The position numbers and the translations under genes were made by a program. The notes beneath the pieces were generated by a model. That model ran no database searches and had not been told where the DNA came from. It saw only the letters and a program-made list of their open reading frames with translations. Below are positions 37,669-50,026 of a stretch of DNA of 64,000 nt, piece by piece (position 1 is the stretch's first letter; the number at the start of each line of letters is the position of its first letter). Source of the stretch: Nephromyces sp. MM_2019 (taxonomy: Eukaryota > Apicomplexa > Aconoidasida > Nephromycida); assembly GCA_015657535.1 (NCBI GenBank), contig JADHZB010000277.1:1-64000 (forward strand). Reading direction: 5' to 3'.

Positions 37669-39111
37669 ATTTATGGGTCATATGAGTTAATATTTCACTG
37701 AATTAGAGAATGAAATCAGAAGACTCCCAGTTAGCTATTTGTTGACAGCGCGAATTAACGCCTTTGAATGCGAAGACTCAGACGATATTTGGGGACGATT
37801 GCTGTGTGATTCTTATGATTTAAGTTATGAGCTTTTTGATTCAAATTATGAATGGAGTGTAGTTTGAGGTGGTTATAATAGTCAGTTAAAACCCTTTTTA
37901 ATTGAAGGTTATTAGGCTAATAAAGTATTTGATGGCTTGGTGTAGAAGAAAAAAATAGTGAATCGAGGCAGGAGGGTATTTGGGATTCATAAAAATACCT
38001 TGAGTTTGTTAATTATAATAAAGAAAAGAAAGTATTATGATTTTAAATTTTTCAATGGATAGATAGGAGCCCTTCAAAGATAAATTTCATTAAGCTTTTG
38101 CCTCCCAATTTGTTGACACATTCAATTTGATCAATTATTAGCTTATCAATTCATATTCACTTTATGTGATGAATTTTGATGCTTGATTCTGGAAAGAATA
38201 CTTAGTAGTTAAATAATACCAATAAAAACTTTAATTAACCCGTGTAGCTGTATAAACACTAGATCATCAATCAATAGTAATAGACACATTGTGTGTTCTC
38301 TAGTCATGTGTTTTAAATATGCTTATTATGAAACTAAATTTAGCAGCAACACTTATGCTAAATCTGCTTCACGGGTTTTAATTTTTCAGCAGCTTCACAT
38401 TAATGCCTAGATTAGCTAAGCTCCAATAAGTAATCTAAGTCTGCCAAAATTTAACTCCTGTACAAATCTATATAATCTTAAACAAGAAAAAATCATGTGG
38501 TATTTACATCTCTCTGAGTGGACTTATTATGCTAAAATGAAGAGATAAAAGCTGTATAAAACTTGGGAAATCCTAAGTACGTAAAAACATATTCAAACTA
38601 AGATGCGCTGACTTAAAGTCTCAAAACAAGCTTGATTACCCATCAAAGCACAAATAAGGATCTAAATTTTTCCATTATTTCCATATAATAATCAACTTTT
38701 AGAAATTTTGATAAGACAAAACACATAAAAAATTAATTTTATTCACAAGATAATATTAAAATCTTAACTAGTCCAGCAAAATGATTCCAGTAGCAACATA
38801 CATACCCTAAAGTTTAGACACGCACATGTGCTATTAAGCAAACAGTAAACAAAGCGCTGTGACACAGCCAGGGAGATGCTACTACCAAAACACCGAAGCA
38901 TGAGAGAGTATTCAGCTTTTAAAGATTGACTAACAATAATAGAGCTAAGTAACTACCCACTTTAATTAGATGCTTTTCTCTTTCTCGAATTCTGAGCATT
39001 TATTGTTATTTATTACATTATTTAGCCTATGAATCAAAAAATCACCTGTGATCACAATTTCTCAGTTGCCAGAGCTTAGTCTGAATTCAGTTGTGGAAGC
39101 TAATATTCAAG
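37669..39111. other. Divergent promoter region, NOP58 / MCTS1
   Basis: About 1.4 kb between two divergent genes and so probably containing both promoters. AT-rich; no other coding segment seen. Confidence 0.6.
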
Positions 39112-40270
39112 ATGATGAAAAAATTCTCGGTCGATGAGATTACATCTAACACACAGGTTAAGTCTTCGACTCAAAGAAGCATTAGAGCAAAGGTAAGCTA
39201 AGCAAGTATTAGATGAAACCCTTGATCTAGCCTAGTTGTGGCCCATGAGGTTTTATATACTTTAATATATTATTTTAACATGAAAATCTTCTTTTATATT
39301 GCTTGCGAATTAGTTAATCGAGCAAATGCCAGAAATTGAGCCAATAATCGAAACAGTATTACCCAAGAAACTCCCTATTACGGCAGCGAAATGGTTTGTA
39401 ACTAGTTGTTTAATGATTTGTCACTAATCAGCCGTAAATTTGAATACATTGGCTGTTCATAGTTTCCCAAAAGCTTCATAATTTAAAATTACTAACTTTT
39501 TTTCAATACTTGTATTTTTACCTGAATAGCCCAGGCCACATCACAGTTTTAGTAATCAAAGGCGAACCCTTATTTTTCCAATTTCGAGAAAGTTTATGGG
39601 TGCCTTCACTTCGTTTTCTACACAAATGTAAATATTAAACTCTTCAACATAAATATGTTCCATTATAAAAACAACTTGATATTAATAATTTCACATATTT
39701 TAAGTGAATCAGTTTAAATTTTATTATTAATCAGATCCTAATCTTCTACCCAAAATGCAAGTCGACCGTGGAGCAATAAAACACATCTTGAGAGGGTCAA
39801 ATATAATGTGCCCAGGGCTCACTTCATCTGGTGGAAAAATGAGCGAGGTTGAGACCGGAGCTATTGTGGTACAATCGTTATTTACACTAAATTTTTTATA
39901 CAAACTAATTTATATATATGGACATTAATCTAATTTAATTACATTTATATTTGATTTTAAAAAGTTAACAATTACGAGTTATATTTATTTGATGCATATT
40001 AATTTTCATTTGAATGAATTTTTATTCTTTTCTTAATGCCATGCTGGGCCCAGCAAATAATGGCCGAAGGAAAAGTCCATGCCTTAGCAGTTGGCTTAAT
40101 GACAATGTCCAGCCAAGAAATGTAATAAACTTAATTTACACACTATATCACACAGTGTTTAAAAAATCTTCATTTACCGAATTTTTAGACGTGAAAAGAA
40201 TCAAGACATATGCATAGAAAATCTTCATTTTCTTGACGATGGCTTATGGCTTACCAAAAATTTGGAGTAA
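39112..40270 (+). CDS. MCTS1: MCTS1/Tma20, PUA-domain translation factor
   Basis: Six exons: 39112-39192, 39314-39393, 39530-39627, 39735-39868, 40054-40121 and 40189-40270, giving 180 residues, essentially the length of human MCTS1. The sequence is highly conserved: KKFSVDEITSNTQVKSSTQR, then LPKKLPITAAKCPGHITVLV, then FQFRESLWVPSLRFLHKYPN, then the PUA domain with QVDRGAIKHILRGSNIMCPG and MAEGKVHALAVG, ending HFLDDGLW. In other eukaryotes MCTS1 works with DENR to eject deacylated tRNA and recycle 40S subunits or restart translation. Two start codons are adjacent (39112 and 39115); either is possible. The final exon continues past an in-frame TAA at 40122, so the 40121/40189 splice is required for the conserved C-terminus. 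Confidence 0.93.
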
Positions 40271-40844
40271 TTTTCCAAACAAAATTATAACAATCAAAAA
40301 ATGACTAAATGCTCCAAGCCTTAAAGATATTTTAACTCTAATATGTATTCCACCATCAATTAATTCCTTTTTGCATTGAACAGATTCTTAAATTATATAA
40401 GAGCATCATTAAAGAAAATTTTATTCCCCTGAAAGTTATTTATTACTTGCATAAGATTGCTAAAATGGCTAGTTTCGATTAAAATTTTGTTGAATAAAAT
40501 ATAAAAAATTTCTGAAATACTTTATAAATGCACGCATTCACTACCACCGAGAAAATAAAACCAAACAAAGTCCATTAATTTGCTAAATCCTTATTGCTAA
40601 CTTATTTATAGCCACAAACAAGTTGACACTCTTTTTATAGTGAATGTTAGAATTAATATTTTCATTATAGTTACTTTTTCACACCTTAGCATAAATAAGG
40701 ATGAAAAATTTGTTAGACACTCAAACAAGTTTTCTAAAATTCATAATTAAGTTCAGCAACTCACTTGTAAATATCTTAATTTTCGATCAGCTTCTCCTGA
40801 TAAAGTAAGCCCCAAGGCTTAACCTTTTTCAAGTCCTAAATAAA
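40271..40844. other. Intergenic spacer
   Basis: 574 bases, AT-rich, between two plus-strand genes; nothing recognised. Confidence 0.5.
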
Positions 40845-41554
40845 ATGTTAATTCAGTATAATACATTGATGATAGGAAGAATATCATTGAATTCCCTCGC
40901 AAAAACAACCTCTTTGTTGCGTAATTTGAATGAAACTTTATACCCTAATGTAACACATAATACTTTATTGCCTATAACTTCTTATATTGGGGGAGGAAAC
41001 GACTTTCATTATGAGAATAAAAATCTTATGATTTTTCGAAATAGAAACCCGGTTGCAAGATTCCCAAAAGCGGTTGGTTATATAGATAAAATAGTTACAA
41101 TTCATTATCCAATTTTCTCTTGAAGCCAAATTCTATTTTAATGGTTCATGAACATTACCAATAAGTGGCCATTATTTGATTTTGAAATCTTACTTTTATT
41201 ATTTAATTATTCATACCATCCCCAGAATAAAGCTTTAATTTTATCTATTGAAATATTTATATCGTTTTGTAAGGGATTATATGTCTAAATTTATAAATAT
41301 ACATTTTTCGACTTAGGCCTTGTATATTATGAAATATGTGTATGAATATGTAGATCGCAGATTGAACTCTTATGAATATAATTTTGACCATGTTTAATCT
41401 GATGTGATTTTTTCTCTAACCAATTCAAATTAAATTATCCACTGATAATTAAGGATATTTGAATAAATATGCACGTTTACAGGCAAATAAAGGTTCTCGG
41501 CCAGATTGTAATGTGATGAGGAGAATTCGCAAAAGATTAAAAACTGGCAAATAA
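40845..41554 (+). CDS. Small basic protein, possibly organelle-targeted
   Basis: Two exons, 40845-41072 and 41483-41554, join in phase to 99 residues. The N-terminus (MLIQYNTLMIGRISLNSLAK) has basic, hydroxylated and hydrophobic residues without acids, like a mitochondrial presequence. The second exon encodes a compact basic end (ANKGSRPDCNVMRRIRKRLK) that looks like a small mitochondrial ribosomal protein tail, but I cannot name the family. Without the splice, exon 1 reads on to a stop at 41121-41123 and would encode a 92-residue protein lacking this tail. The splice is preferred because phase 0 is kept on both sides and the joined end is strongly basic. Confidence 0.55.
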
Positions 41555-42124
41555 TATATTTTTTTATAAATCACTATTAAAATCACTTTGAACAAATTCA
41601 AGTTTATTTTTTTGTCAAATTAATACTTTCAGTCTCCTAAATTAACAAGTTGTTGAAAAATTAAGTACCCCTTTTATTAATTATTCGAGTTTATCAAATG
41701 ATTATGATTAAAGACAATTATTGAGTAATTATCACTAACTTAAATATTGCAAATACTGACTGACAAAAAAAAATTCTTTTCCTTAAGGATTAGTGTAAAG
41801 AAATAATTTTGCTTCTAATCTTGATGTAAACTAATTTAATAATATCTTTGAAACACAAATATTTAAAAGATATAATCGTGTCAACACCCTTAAGGCACCT
41901 ACCTATTCATTACTAAGAAATTAGTTATGCTATTATAAATTAACAATCTAAGGCTTATTTAAAAACTGCGTTCAAATCTTGACACTTATTGGCTGTAACT
42001 GAACAAAGTTACAGCATTAGAGTAATTAAAGTTATGTTTTAGTTTTATAAACTTGAAAATAAATCTCTTATGATCTTTTAAACGTCTGATTTGAATAATA
42101 TTCCATTTTAAAAGAACCATTCGA
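41555..42124. other. Intergenic spacer
   Basis: 570 bases of AT-rich DNA between two plus-strand genes; no feature seen. Confidence 0.5.
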
Positions 42125-43475
42125 ATGACTTCTTATCAGCTTAAAAAGCAGTTCAAATTTAAAAATCATAAAAAAAGTAGCTCAGAATCTCTGAAGCCAA
42201 TTGAGACCAAAAATGCCTCGGAGAGGCCTGTTGAGGAAAAACCAAAAAGAAGTGCTAATCTTGCCTCTCTGGAGTTACATCCTCAAAACATCAAGCTTAT
42301 AGAAAAACTATCAAACAAAAGGTATCATACTACTTTCATATTTTGTTTTCCAGCCTTGACAAATTAACTAACCTACCAAATTTTTAATACTTGTTTACAA
42401 ATAAACACATAATCAAAAGTTCTATGCCACTTTTAAGCTAAGTCTATCAATAAATTTCCCAATAATTCACCTTGAATGGTCAGCCTTATACTTGGAGAAC
42501 AAGACATCCAAAACAGTGATTTAAGCCTTTTCTCCTTGGTATGCCCTAATTTTTTGAGAACTTTGCTTTACCAATTATGACAAATTGACTTTCAGGAAAA
42601 ATGTGAAATATTTATACTTGCAACAATAACCGCTGCAAGGTTAACTAGCCTCAAAAATTGCACAATATGGTACGATAGATATATATTATATTGTTGTCCT
42701 AACTAATCTATTTGATAATCGTTATAAATTTTAAATTCTCAAAATTCAGGTTGAGCTCAGTTGAAACTTCAGTTCTTGTTTATCAATCGTTTTCTTCTAA
42801 TTTGATTCTCAACACCCACCAAGTCTAAACTTAGATTTTTATTAAGCTTTAACATTTATACTAGATCATGCTATTCTTAATATAGCTCAGGATACATGAT
42901 AGCCACGACTTAGAAATTTATCTCAGAAGTCGAACTCCTCCAATTATTGAAAAGTAATTTTCCATAAATAATTCTGTTTTAACAAGCTGGCATAGAACCT
43001 TTTTGAAATTATAGATCTTATGGGATTCTTTTTGCACCATATTTTCCAAAGCAGCACTCAATTGGAAACATTAAAGAGGAAAAGGTATTAACACTGTGCT
43101 GCATTGAATTATCTAAATTATTTATAAACAAGTTACATTAATTTGTTAGATTCAAGATCATTCTGATGATTCGATGATCTGGTCGAAAGTTTTAGATTTT
43201 GATTGGCACAGAAAACAGGTCTTTGCTACAGGTTCCTATAACATCAAACTTTAATCATTTTATATTTTATTTTATATATAATCCAGCCTTCACCAAACTG
43301 GGCAATAAAACCAAATGCTATACCTAATAGTTTCATAGAAGTTATCAAGATTAGCTCCAAGAATAGTTCCATGCTGAAGGATCACTTCTTAGCTACTGAT
43401 GATTCATACATCTTTGAAAATTGGGAAATAAAAGGATTTCCTTCGAAGTTTTTTGTTAACTCCCAAGAAAGTTAA
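42125..43475 (+). CDS. Tubulin-binding cofactor C (TBCC domain)
   Basis: Eight exons: 42125-42321, 42484-42538, 42596-42669, 42750-42822, 42886-42953, 43015-43084, 43150-43218 and 43287-43475, giving 264 residues. The C-terminal half is a TBCC beta-helix: TAARLTSLKNCTIW, then VETSVLVYQS, then HQLRIHDSHDLEIYLRSRTP, then IIEKSYGILFAPYFP, VLDFDWHR and SPNWAIKP. LRIHDS..D..IYL.....PIIE and the closing SPNW are hallmarks shared with human TBCC. The arginine of the QLR motif, the GAP finger for tubulin GTP hydrolysis, is present. The N-terminus is basic and polar (MTSYQLKKQFKFKNHKKSSS) and shorter than in animal TBCC. RP2 or TBCCD1 are alternatives, but the SPNW ending and absence of extra domains favour TBCC. 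Confidence 0.85.
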
Positions 43476-44499
43476 ATAGTAAGTTATGGCTACATACTTA
43501 CAACCATTTGAGATTTTAGCAAATTAACAACTCTAATTATTTAGGGTAATAAAAATTCAGCGATTTTGATTTAATATACTCTTCAAGTTTTCCAAGATTC
43601 GAAGAATAGTACTATAAATATAACAAACGATTGCTTTAACTAATTCTAGTTACTGATTACTTTTTAAAATTTCACAATTATAGAAATTCTGATTTTAAAG
43701 CTAACTATTAATTTTTGGATTATGGAGAATTAGTGTACTCATATATTGGCTATAATTTTACACAATTAAATCTTCGATGACTTGAATGACTGAACAGATT
43801 AAACGTATAAATACAAGTAAGTAACCATTAACTTATCTACGTTCCGATCTGAAAACATCATCTCAAATTAAAATTTTAAATCAAAAAATTGTTAATTAAG
43901 CTAGCACTTGTAACAAATTTGTTTCGGTAAAAAGCAAATCTGAACAAATATTATCATAAACGTTAGCATATGGAATGACTTCATTATTTCAAATATATCC
44001 ATACTATCATAAAAATTACTTTTATTGTTCTAACGTTTTAAATTAATATATACAATTATTTATTGAATTGTCTGTTTATTAAAACAACATAATTTTTTTA
44101 TATTTAATAATTATTTCATGCTAATACTAGCCCATAGATTATGATGAAATATAAAATTTTGCCCTAATCATATTTGATGCTTTTAAGTTGTGTTCTTAGT
44201 GGTAAAAAGTAGTTTTACAGCAAAAGTTGCATCAAATTTAAGAACTATGAGGTCATTTACGATATAAATTTCCTAAATCAAGTAATATTTTGGCTTAAAA
44301 TAGAGTTATATGTTAGCTTTTAAAATATGTATAAAGGATCTTTCAGTAGTTATTTCCCTGCAACAATCTCGTGCTATTGAAAACAAAATAAAAGACAAAC
44401 TTAGTTAATAAACCTTTCAGAAAGTTTAATTATGGATCTATATAGGGCATATGACTAAAAGAATTTTATCTATGTAAACCGAATCTTTCCTTATTGCTT
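43476..44499. other. Convergent intergenic region
   Basis: About 1 kb of AT-rich DNA between two converging genes; no ORF or structured element identified. Confidence 0.5.
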
Positions 44500-45864
44500 C
44501 TAGATGGTTGGACAAACTAATTCTGTTATTCCTGGGAGGCTTATAAACCATTGCTTAAATTCTGAGTTTGATTTACATGAAGGAAGAAAAGTGTTCCTCA
44601 ATAAAAATAATGTATTTTCATTACCATCACACCAGAGCAATTCCTCACCATCAGGCTCATGAAAGTTCCTTTCAAAAAACATAAAATAAAGTGATTCTAA
44701 ATTAATTAAATTAGGTTTCAAAGTACTTTATTGCTTCCGATGTGATGAACTCCAAATTCGAGTGTAAGCAGCTAATCAAAACATAAAATAAAAGGTTATA
44801 GAACTAGAGTTAATATTGAAAACTACTAACTCGATTATCTCACTGACTGAATGGTGAGCAACAATTGTTCTGTATAGAAAACATCTAAGATATTGAAACA
44901 ATTGTCTAAGCTAGTTTTTATACCTTGATTTGAAACTTTCCGAGTTTATATCAAGCCAAGCGTATTCAATCTGAGTTTTAACATTCGATTTTTTTGTCTT
45001 AATTAACTAGAAATAGCTTTCAAAAATTCATACCTCTAAAAAATACATAGCAAGCGAATATAAAAACTTCATTATATCCTTTTTTGAAACATAGCTATAT
45101 AAATAAAGTAAAGGTGTTAAAGCAAACTTATGAATTGCATTCTCTTACCCTTTGTGCCCATCATCATACATGGCGAATATCACTAACAATAAGATATAAA
45201 AATAGTGAAAATTGTGCTGGGTAAATAATAAGTTTTAATTCTTCTAACTCGAGATTCTTTCTATTGGGTCTCCTATTGAAAATAAAATCAAATGCTAATT
45301 TTGAAGATCAATTAGCAATTAAAGTTAAGCATAAATGACCTCTTGACCACTTTGAAAGAATAATTAAAAAATCTTTAAAGCCGATATCAACTATACTTGA
45401 CTTGTTTTTATTTATTGTAAATAGCTCAACGAATTTTTGTGAAAAATAGTAATTGGCTCCACTACTCAATCCAAACATGGCCAGAAGCTGTACTGAATTC
45501 AAACCAGCTTCATTGCAGCTTTTTTGTCCAGATCGCGATGTAAACTCTAAAAATTAAAATAATTAACCTAATTCCACCTTGATTGATGAAGATTAAAGAT
45601 AATTCAATTAATTAGCTAAGATCTACCACTATTACCTCTATGTAGTGCCTTAATTTCCTGAAACTCAACTAACAATAATGTGTAAGAATTTATATTTAGG
45701 TTCAAAATATTTCCTTATTCAAATGCAATAATTTCCTTACAATTTGTTATTTTAGTCAGCTTTTTGATTTCCCTATCACTGAAAAAGTATCTTTTACATT
45801 GATCATTGAAATAACAAGGCGTCTGGGATCCAAAAATATTATCCAAATAAACCTTTTTTTCCAT
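44500..45864 (-). CDS. Degenerate EF-hand protein, calcineurin-B/CBL-like
   Basis: Exons on the minus strand: 45741-45864, 45636-45668, 45340-45546, 45149-45182, 45034-45094, 44924-45006 and one starting at 44869, all in phase. One or two further exons lead to the last one, which ends in TAG at 44500 (SLYFMFFERNFHEPDGEELL; QWFISLPGITEL). The middle reads like paired EF-hands of calcineurin-B or CBL proteins: VDIGFKDFLIILSKW, then IFAMYDDGHKGYVSKKDIMK. The best loop (YDDGHKGYVSKKD) has only part of the usual acidic ligands, so calcium binding is uncertain. There is no N-terminal myristoylation glycine after the ATG (MEKKVYLDN). The joins between 44869 and about 44690 are unresolved: the obvious donors and acceptors disagree in phase, so the C-terminal structure needs transcript support. 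Confidence 0.65.
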
Positions 45865-46837
45865 GATCTATCAGTAGTGGGAAAAAATTCCTTTGCTAAG
45901 TAAATGTCAGCTATTTTTGGTGATTTTAAAACAATTAATAAAGCAATAACTTCATTGAATATTATTTTTTTGAAAGTTTGAACAAAATTTCTTTGATCCT
46001 ATTTAGTCGACTATTAATAATAAGTGTCGAAGCTTTTCGAAGATTAAAGGAACTTTATTATAATTCACTAGTTTAATAAATTAGCTAATGATAATCTAAC
46101 TTGATTAAAAATCTTAATTTATCTACTTCAGCCCTCAAACTCAGAAAAAAGAATTAAATTTTGTTTTCTTTTTCTATTTCTTTCAATCTTAGTTCAGCCT
46201 TTTGATTAGTTATTCTATCTTAGATAAGTTAGTAACCTAACTCATGGAAAGTATAAGCATTTTTAAAATTATAAATTAAACTGCTCTCGAAAAAGCTTAT
46301 TGATCCAAAATGAAACTACCAAAACTTAAAAGTGACTTGAGTTCTTTAATTTCCTATAAACTTTTGTAGTGTTGCTTAACTAGCAAACCTCTATGAGGCT
46401 CTAATTATTTGATTTTTCATAGAAGTTCGATGAAAGCCCTACATCATTTTAATAAAATAATCTTTAGGTTTTATTTATTTTTATAGTTTATATATCTCAA
46501 GTATCCAATTCAGTATTAAGCTTAGACAAGGGACAAGCGTGAATTACTAAATAAAGCCAGGGAGGCTAAGAAAAGGATTTATTACAAGTCATTACAATTG
46601 CAAGCCATTTTTTAGTTCTAGAATCATCGTGAAATAAAAACTTAAAAGCAGCGCTTTACAAAACTATAAAACTTAAGGATAGTCCTTTATTACTATAATT
46701 GATTATCGAAATGTTTTTTGTATTGGATCTAATCACTTTCTGATAAAAAAGACAAACTTCACCAAGGCTGTAGAAATTTTAGCCTATAATTTGTCATTTA
46801 AGCATTTAATTTCAACCTCAATTAACAATAATATAAA
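45865..46837. other. Divergent promoter region
   Basis: About 970 bases between divergent genes, AT-rich, without recognisable coding sequence. It presumably holds both promoters. Confidence 0.5.
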
Positions 46838-49285
46838 ATGATTTGGTTGTTTAGTAGAAGCATTCTTTTTTACATGTTCAGTGAATTAGTACTTTTTGAA
46901 AATTTCATATCTGGAACAAATAGCTTGCAGACAGAAGAGTTCACATTTAAGATTATAGACGAAACTCAAAATAAAGCTTTGAAACAAATTGATATTTTTA
47001 TTAGCGATGGTTTAAGCCCAGGTTTGCCTCATACTCATCAATAAATAAAATTAAAACTTTAGAGATTTTGAATGTTTTTTCAGAGAATAATTATGATATC
47101 TTTCCAAAGAATATTCAGAGTTTATTGAATGCATCCTCAATTGAATCAATATCCTTTGGAATAGGAAATGGCAGGGTTTCCAGTAAAAATTTCGAGGGAC
47201 TGTTTGATGGACACGATTTCAATGGGGCTTATTTAAAAGTTACCTCAAAACCAGAAAATTATGCGAGGTCTTCAGACTTTTAAAGATATACTTGCCTATA
47301 ATTAAATCATTTACATTTTTTTTGCCTACAAAAACTCCGGAACCGTACTGACTGCATAGCGTCTGGAGATTTGTGTCAAACTCAATAGAATCCATAACAC
47401 AAATCCCTTTTTCAAGCATTGATACTGCATCTGTAATATCACAAAGCATTGGTTCCGAAGATATTAGAGGTTGAACCTTGCCCCAGAAGTTTTCTCAATA
47501 ATTTTAAACAAATAATTATTTAGGTTTAAAGGTTCAAAAAAAGTGGATTTATGGTACAATATCGAATGAATACCTCTGTGTTGATAATATCAAGTCAATA
47601 TTCAAATTATTTCCCTGTAGAGACATGGTTATTTTAAATTTGCTCAGGTATTAAATGTCATTGCTAATGCAAATCTTTTATGTGTATTTGAATATTTTAA
47701 GGGAGGCTTGCTATCTATTTTAAATGTCTACGATCTACTCAAAGCTCAAGAAGTAACGGCCAATTTCAGATTTGATAAATCAATTAATTCTAATAGACAA
47801 TCAGTGTTTACAATCCACGCCCGATTAGTGTGGTTAGAAAAATTGTCTCTCAATTATAGATTCCAAGGTTAAAAAAATTCACGATTATGTATTTAAGCAT
47901 ATAGATCATATATTCTATCTTTTAGAGTTTCTTAGTATCAATCAGTTCTTTGATACTCATAGACCTTTAAAGACATGCCCATATATCAATAAAATGACTT
48001 GTAATTTCCAATACAAAAACATGGACAAGTAATATTTTCAAAATTTCAATTCTCAACTTTAATTATATTAGAGCCTTGCTATGCTTGTTAAGAAACTTCA
48101 CTATAGACGGCTGCCTAACTTCTTATATGAATTATTATGATGGTACTAACAGAGCTGTTTACAAAAAAGGTCAAATGAATGTAAGTAATTTGAGAAAATG
48201 AAATCTTTTCAATGCATTCTTGTAATGTAATTTATGACTTTTATTTTATTCTCTAAAGAATTTAGGAACCTTAAAAGAGAGCACCTTGAGTTTGAATCCT
48301 CGGAATATACAAGGTAAAAGCTATAGCTTTTTATTCTAGGAATTAAAAATATTTTTGTATGAAAAATTTCGTTTAGAAAATCATTCTTTCAATATAATAA
48401 ATGAAGAAGCTGAGTACAAAACTATCACGTAACAAATATTCAAATAGATCTTATGTTAAGAATAAATTCAAGGACTATTGTTTTATACTTTTGAAAGATA
48501 TTTCCTCGAAAATCAAGAAATCTTTACTCCGCTTTTAAATACATTTCAAGCAATTGCTCAACAGGTCAAAATATATGCTGGTTGTACAATTTAATATAAA
48601 GTTATAACTAAATTTTTATATTAGTATTAATCCTAAACCAATTGAGGAAATTAGGTGACGTAATTGACCTTAAAATTTTAATGCGTGGATTTATCTTATA
48701 CATTCCAGCTACAACATGAATTTAAATTGGAAAGCCTGGTTAATGACTCAACGCCAATTGACTGGAGTTTAAATGAGCATGGCTTAAATAAAAAACACCT
48801 AACTGTAAATTTAAAAGTTCCCCCTTACACATTGGCTAATATAAGGTCTTTACATATTTCATATATCTAATATTTAATACTTTACTTTTATTAGATATAT
48901 TTTCGAAAATTAGTTTTGATGTTTTGAAGAACATGGGATCTAACAAATTAACTTGTGTTGCACACCTAGATGGTATTATTGTTCAAGGGAGTCTATTTTC
49001 CAAATATGTAAGCATACGCATAACTTGTATAAGAAATTTTGTCTATAAGTTTGGCTTTTCTAACTTACAGGGAATTGTGAACCAGAATGAATACTTGATT
49101 AAGACACCAATGCCTGATATAAGTGAGTTATTGATCTTTTTATTAGGTTTAGGTAAAACTGAAAGCAATAAATTATTCCACAATTTTATATATGATGAAT
49201 AGGTATGTCGTACAATGTACTTGGGTTAGCTAGCACGGCATTTACCATACTCCATGGTCCTTTTTGTAGATTACTCATTAAATAA
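46838..49285 (+). CDS. PIGT: GPI transamidase subunit PIG-T / Gpi16
   Basis: Fourteen exons, in phase: 46838-47021, 47084-47267, 47360-47469, 47524-47627, 47702-47867, 47926-48028, 48072-48180, 48259-48313, 48377-48428, 48498-48564, 48709-48845, 48914-49007, 49071-49122 and 49203-49285. The product has 499 residues. A hydrophobic N-terminus (MIWLFSRSILFYMFSELVLF) fits an ER signal. Family landmarks in order are DIFPKNIQSLL, then SVWRFVSNSIESI followed by FSSID, then WIYGTISNEYLCVDN followed by FKLFPC, and near the end EYLIKTPMPDIS followed by MSYNVLGLASTAFTILHG, the PIG-T C-terminal membrane segment. In other eukaryotes PIG-T sits in the ER transamidase with PIG-K, GAA1, PIG-S and PIG-U and stabilises the catalytic subunit for GPI attachment. 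Sequence is diverged and the middle exons are short, so a few internal junctions (48564/48709 especially) have alternatives. Confidence 0.85.
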
Positions 49286-50026
49286 AGAGTTATTATATAT
49301 GTTTAAATAAGGGGTTGTTGTGATTATAGATGATAAATTATAAAGATTTAATACTTTCAAATTTCGAGATACTTGTAAAATTTTGTAAAAACTATGACTT
49401 TTTCCGGGCTGTATAAAAACATTAGTAAATGTGCATCAACTTTTGAAATTCAACTTATAAAGTCTTATGGGGAGCTGCTAGTTTTTAATAAATTACTTTA
49501 TTAAACACATACAAAATTAGCAAAATTAGCACACTCTACCAAGAATAAAATAATTGCTTATATTATTGATATAAACAAAACTCGTTTCATTATCTATGAA
49601 ATCTCCAACATCGCTTTTATGATATATCACGAATACCTTGAATAATTAAACTAGTTGAGAATATGTTTTAAAAAGCAGTTATATTTGTCATAAGATATTC
49701 AAAAGTTTCTAAAATTATTTTGGTCTTCATAAAATTTTCTAAGGAATAAAGTTGATTTTATACATGTCTTACTTTTTTAACGATTTTCACATGTTATATG
49801 TCTTTTAATGGACATCCTTTTGCATGCTTGGATTGCTATTTGAGACAAAGAAAGAATCTTAGGTCCTTCGAATATGCATATTTTTTACTTGTGTGCTTGA
49901 AATCGAACACTCTGTAAAGTCTTAGTATCATAAAAATATTGAATTGTTGCTATGTTTATGTTCTAAAAGGCTATTTTAAAAAAGACACAATCTTTACTTT
50001 TCCGAAAAATTTGGGCTAATAAAAAA
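49286..50026. other. Spacer, PIG-T to ENT array
   Basis: 741 bases, AT-rich; the 3' flank of PIG-T and the promoter of the first transporter gene. No ORF. Confidence 0.5.

Noticed and set aside
47240..47449. A 69-codon minus-strand frame inside PIG-T that reads like protein and seemed to be an inverted PIG-T exon
   Set aside because: The plus strand supplies an in-phase exon (47360-47469) with the expected PIG-T motif SVWRFVSNSI...FSSID, so the minus frame is a shadow and no inversion is needed.
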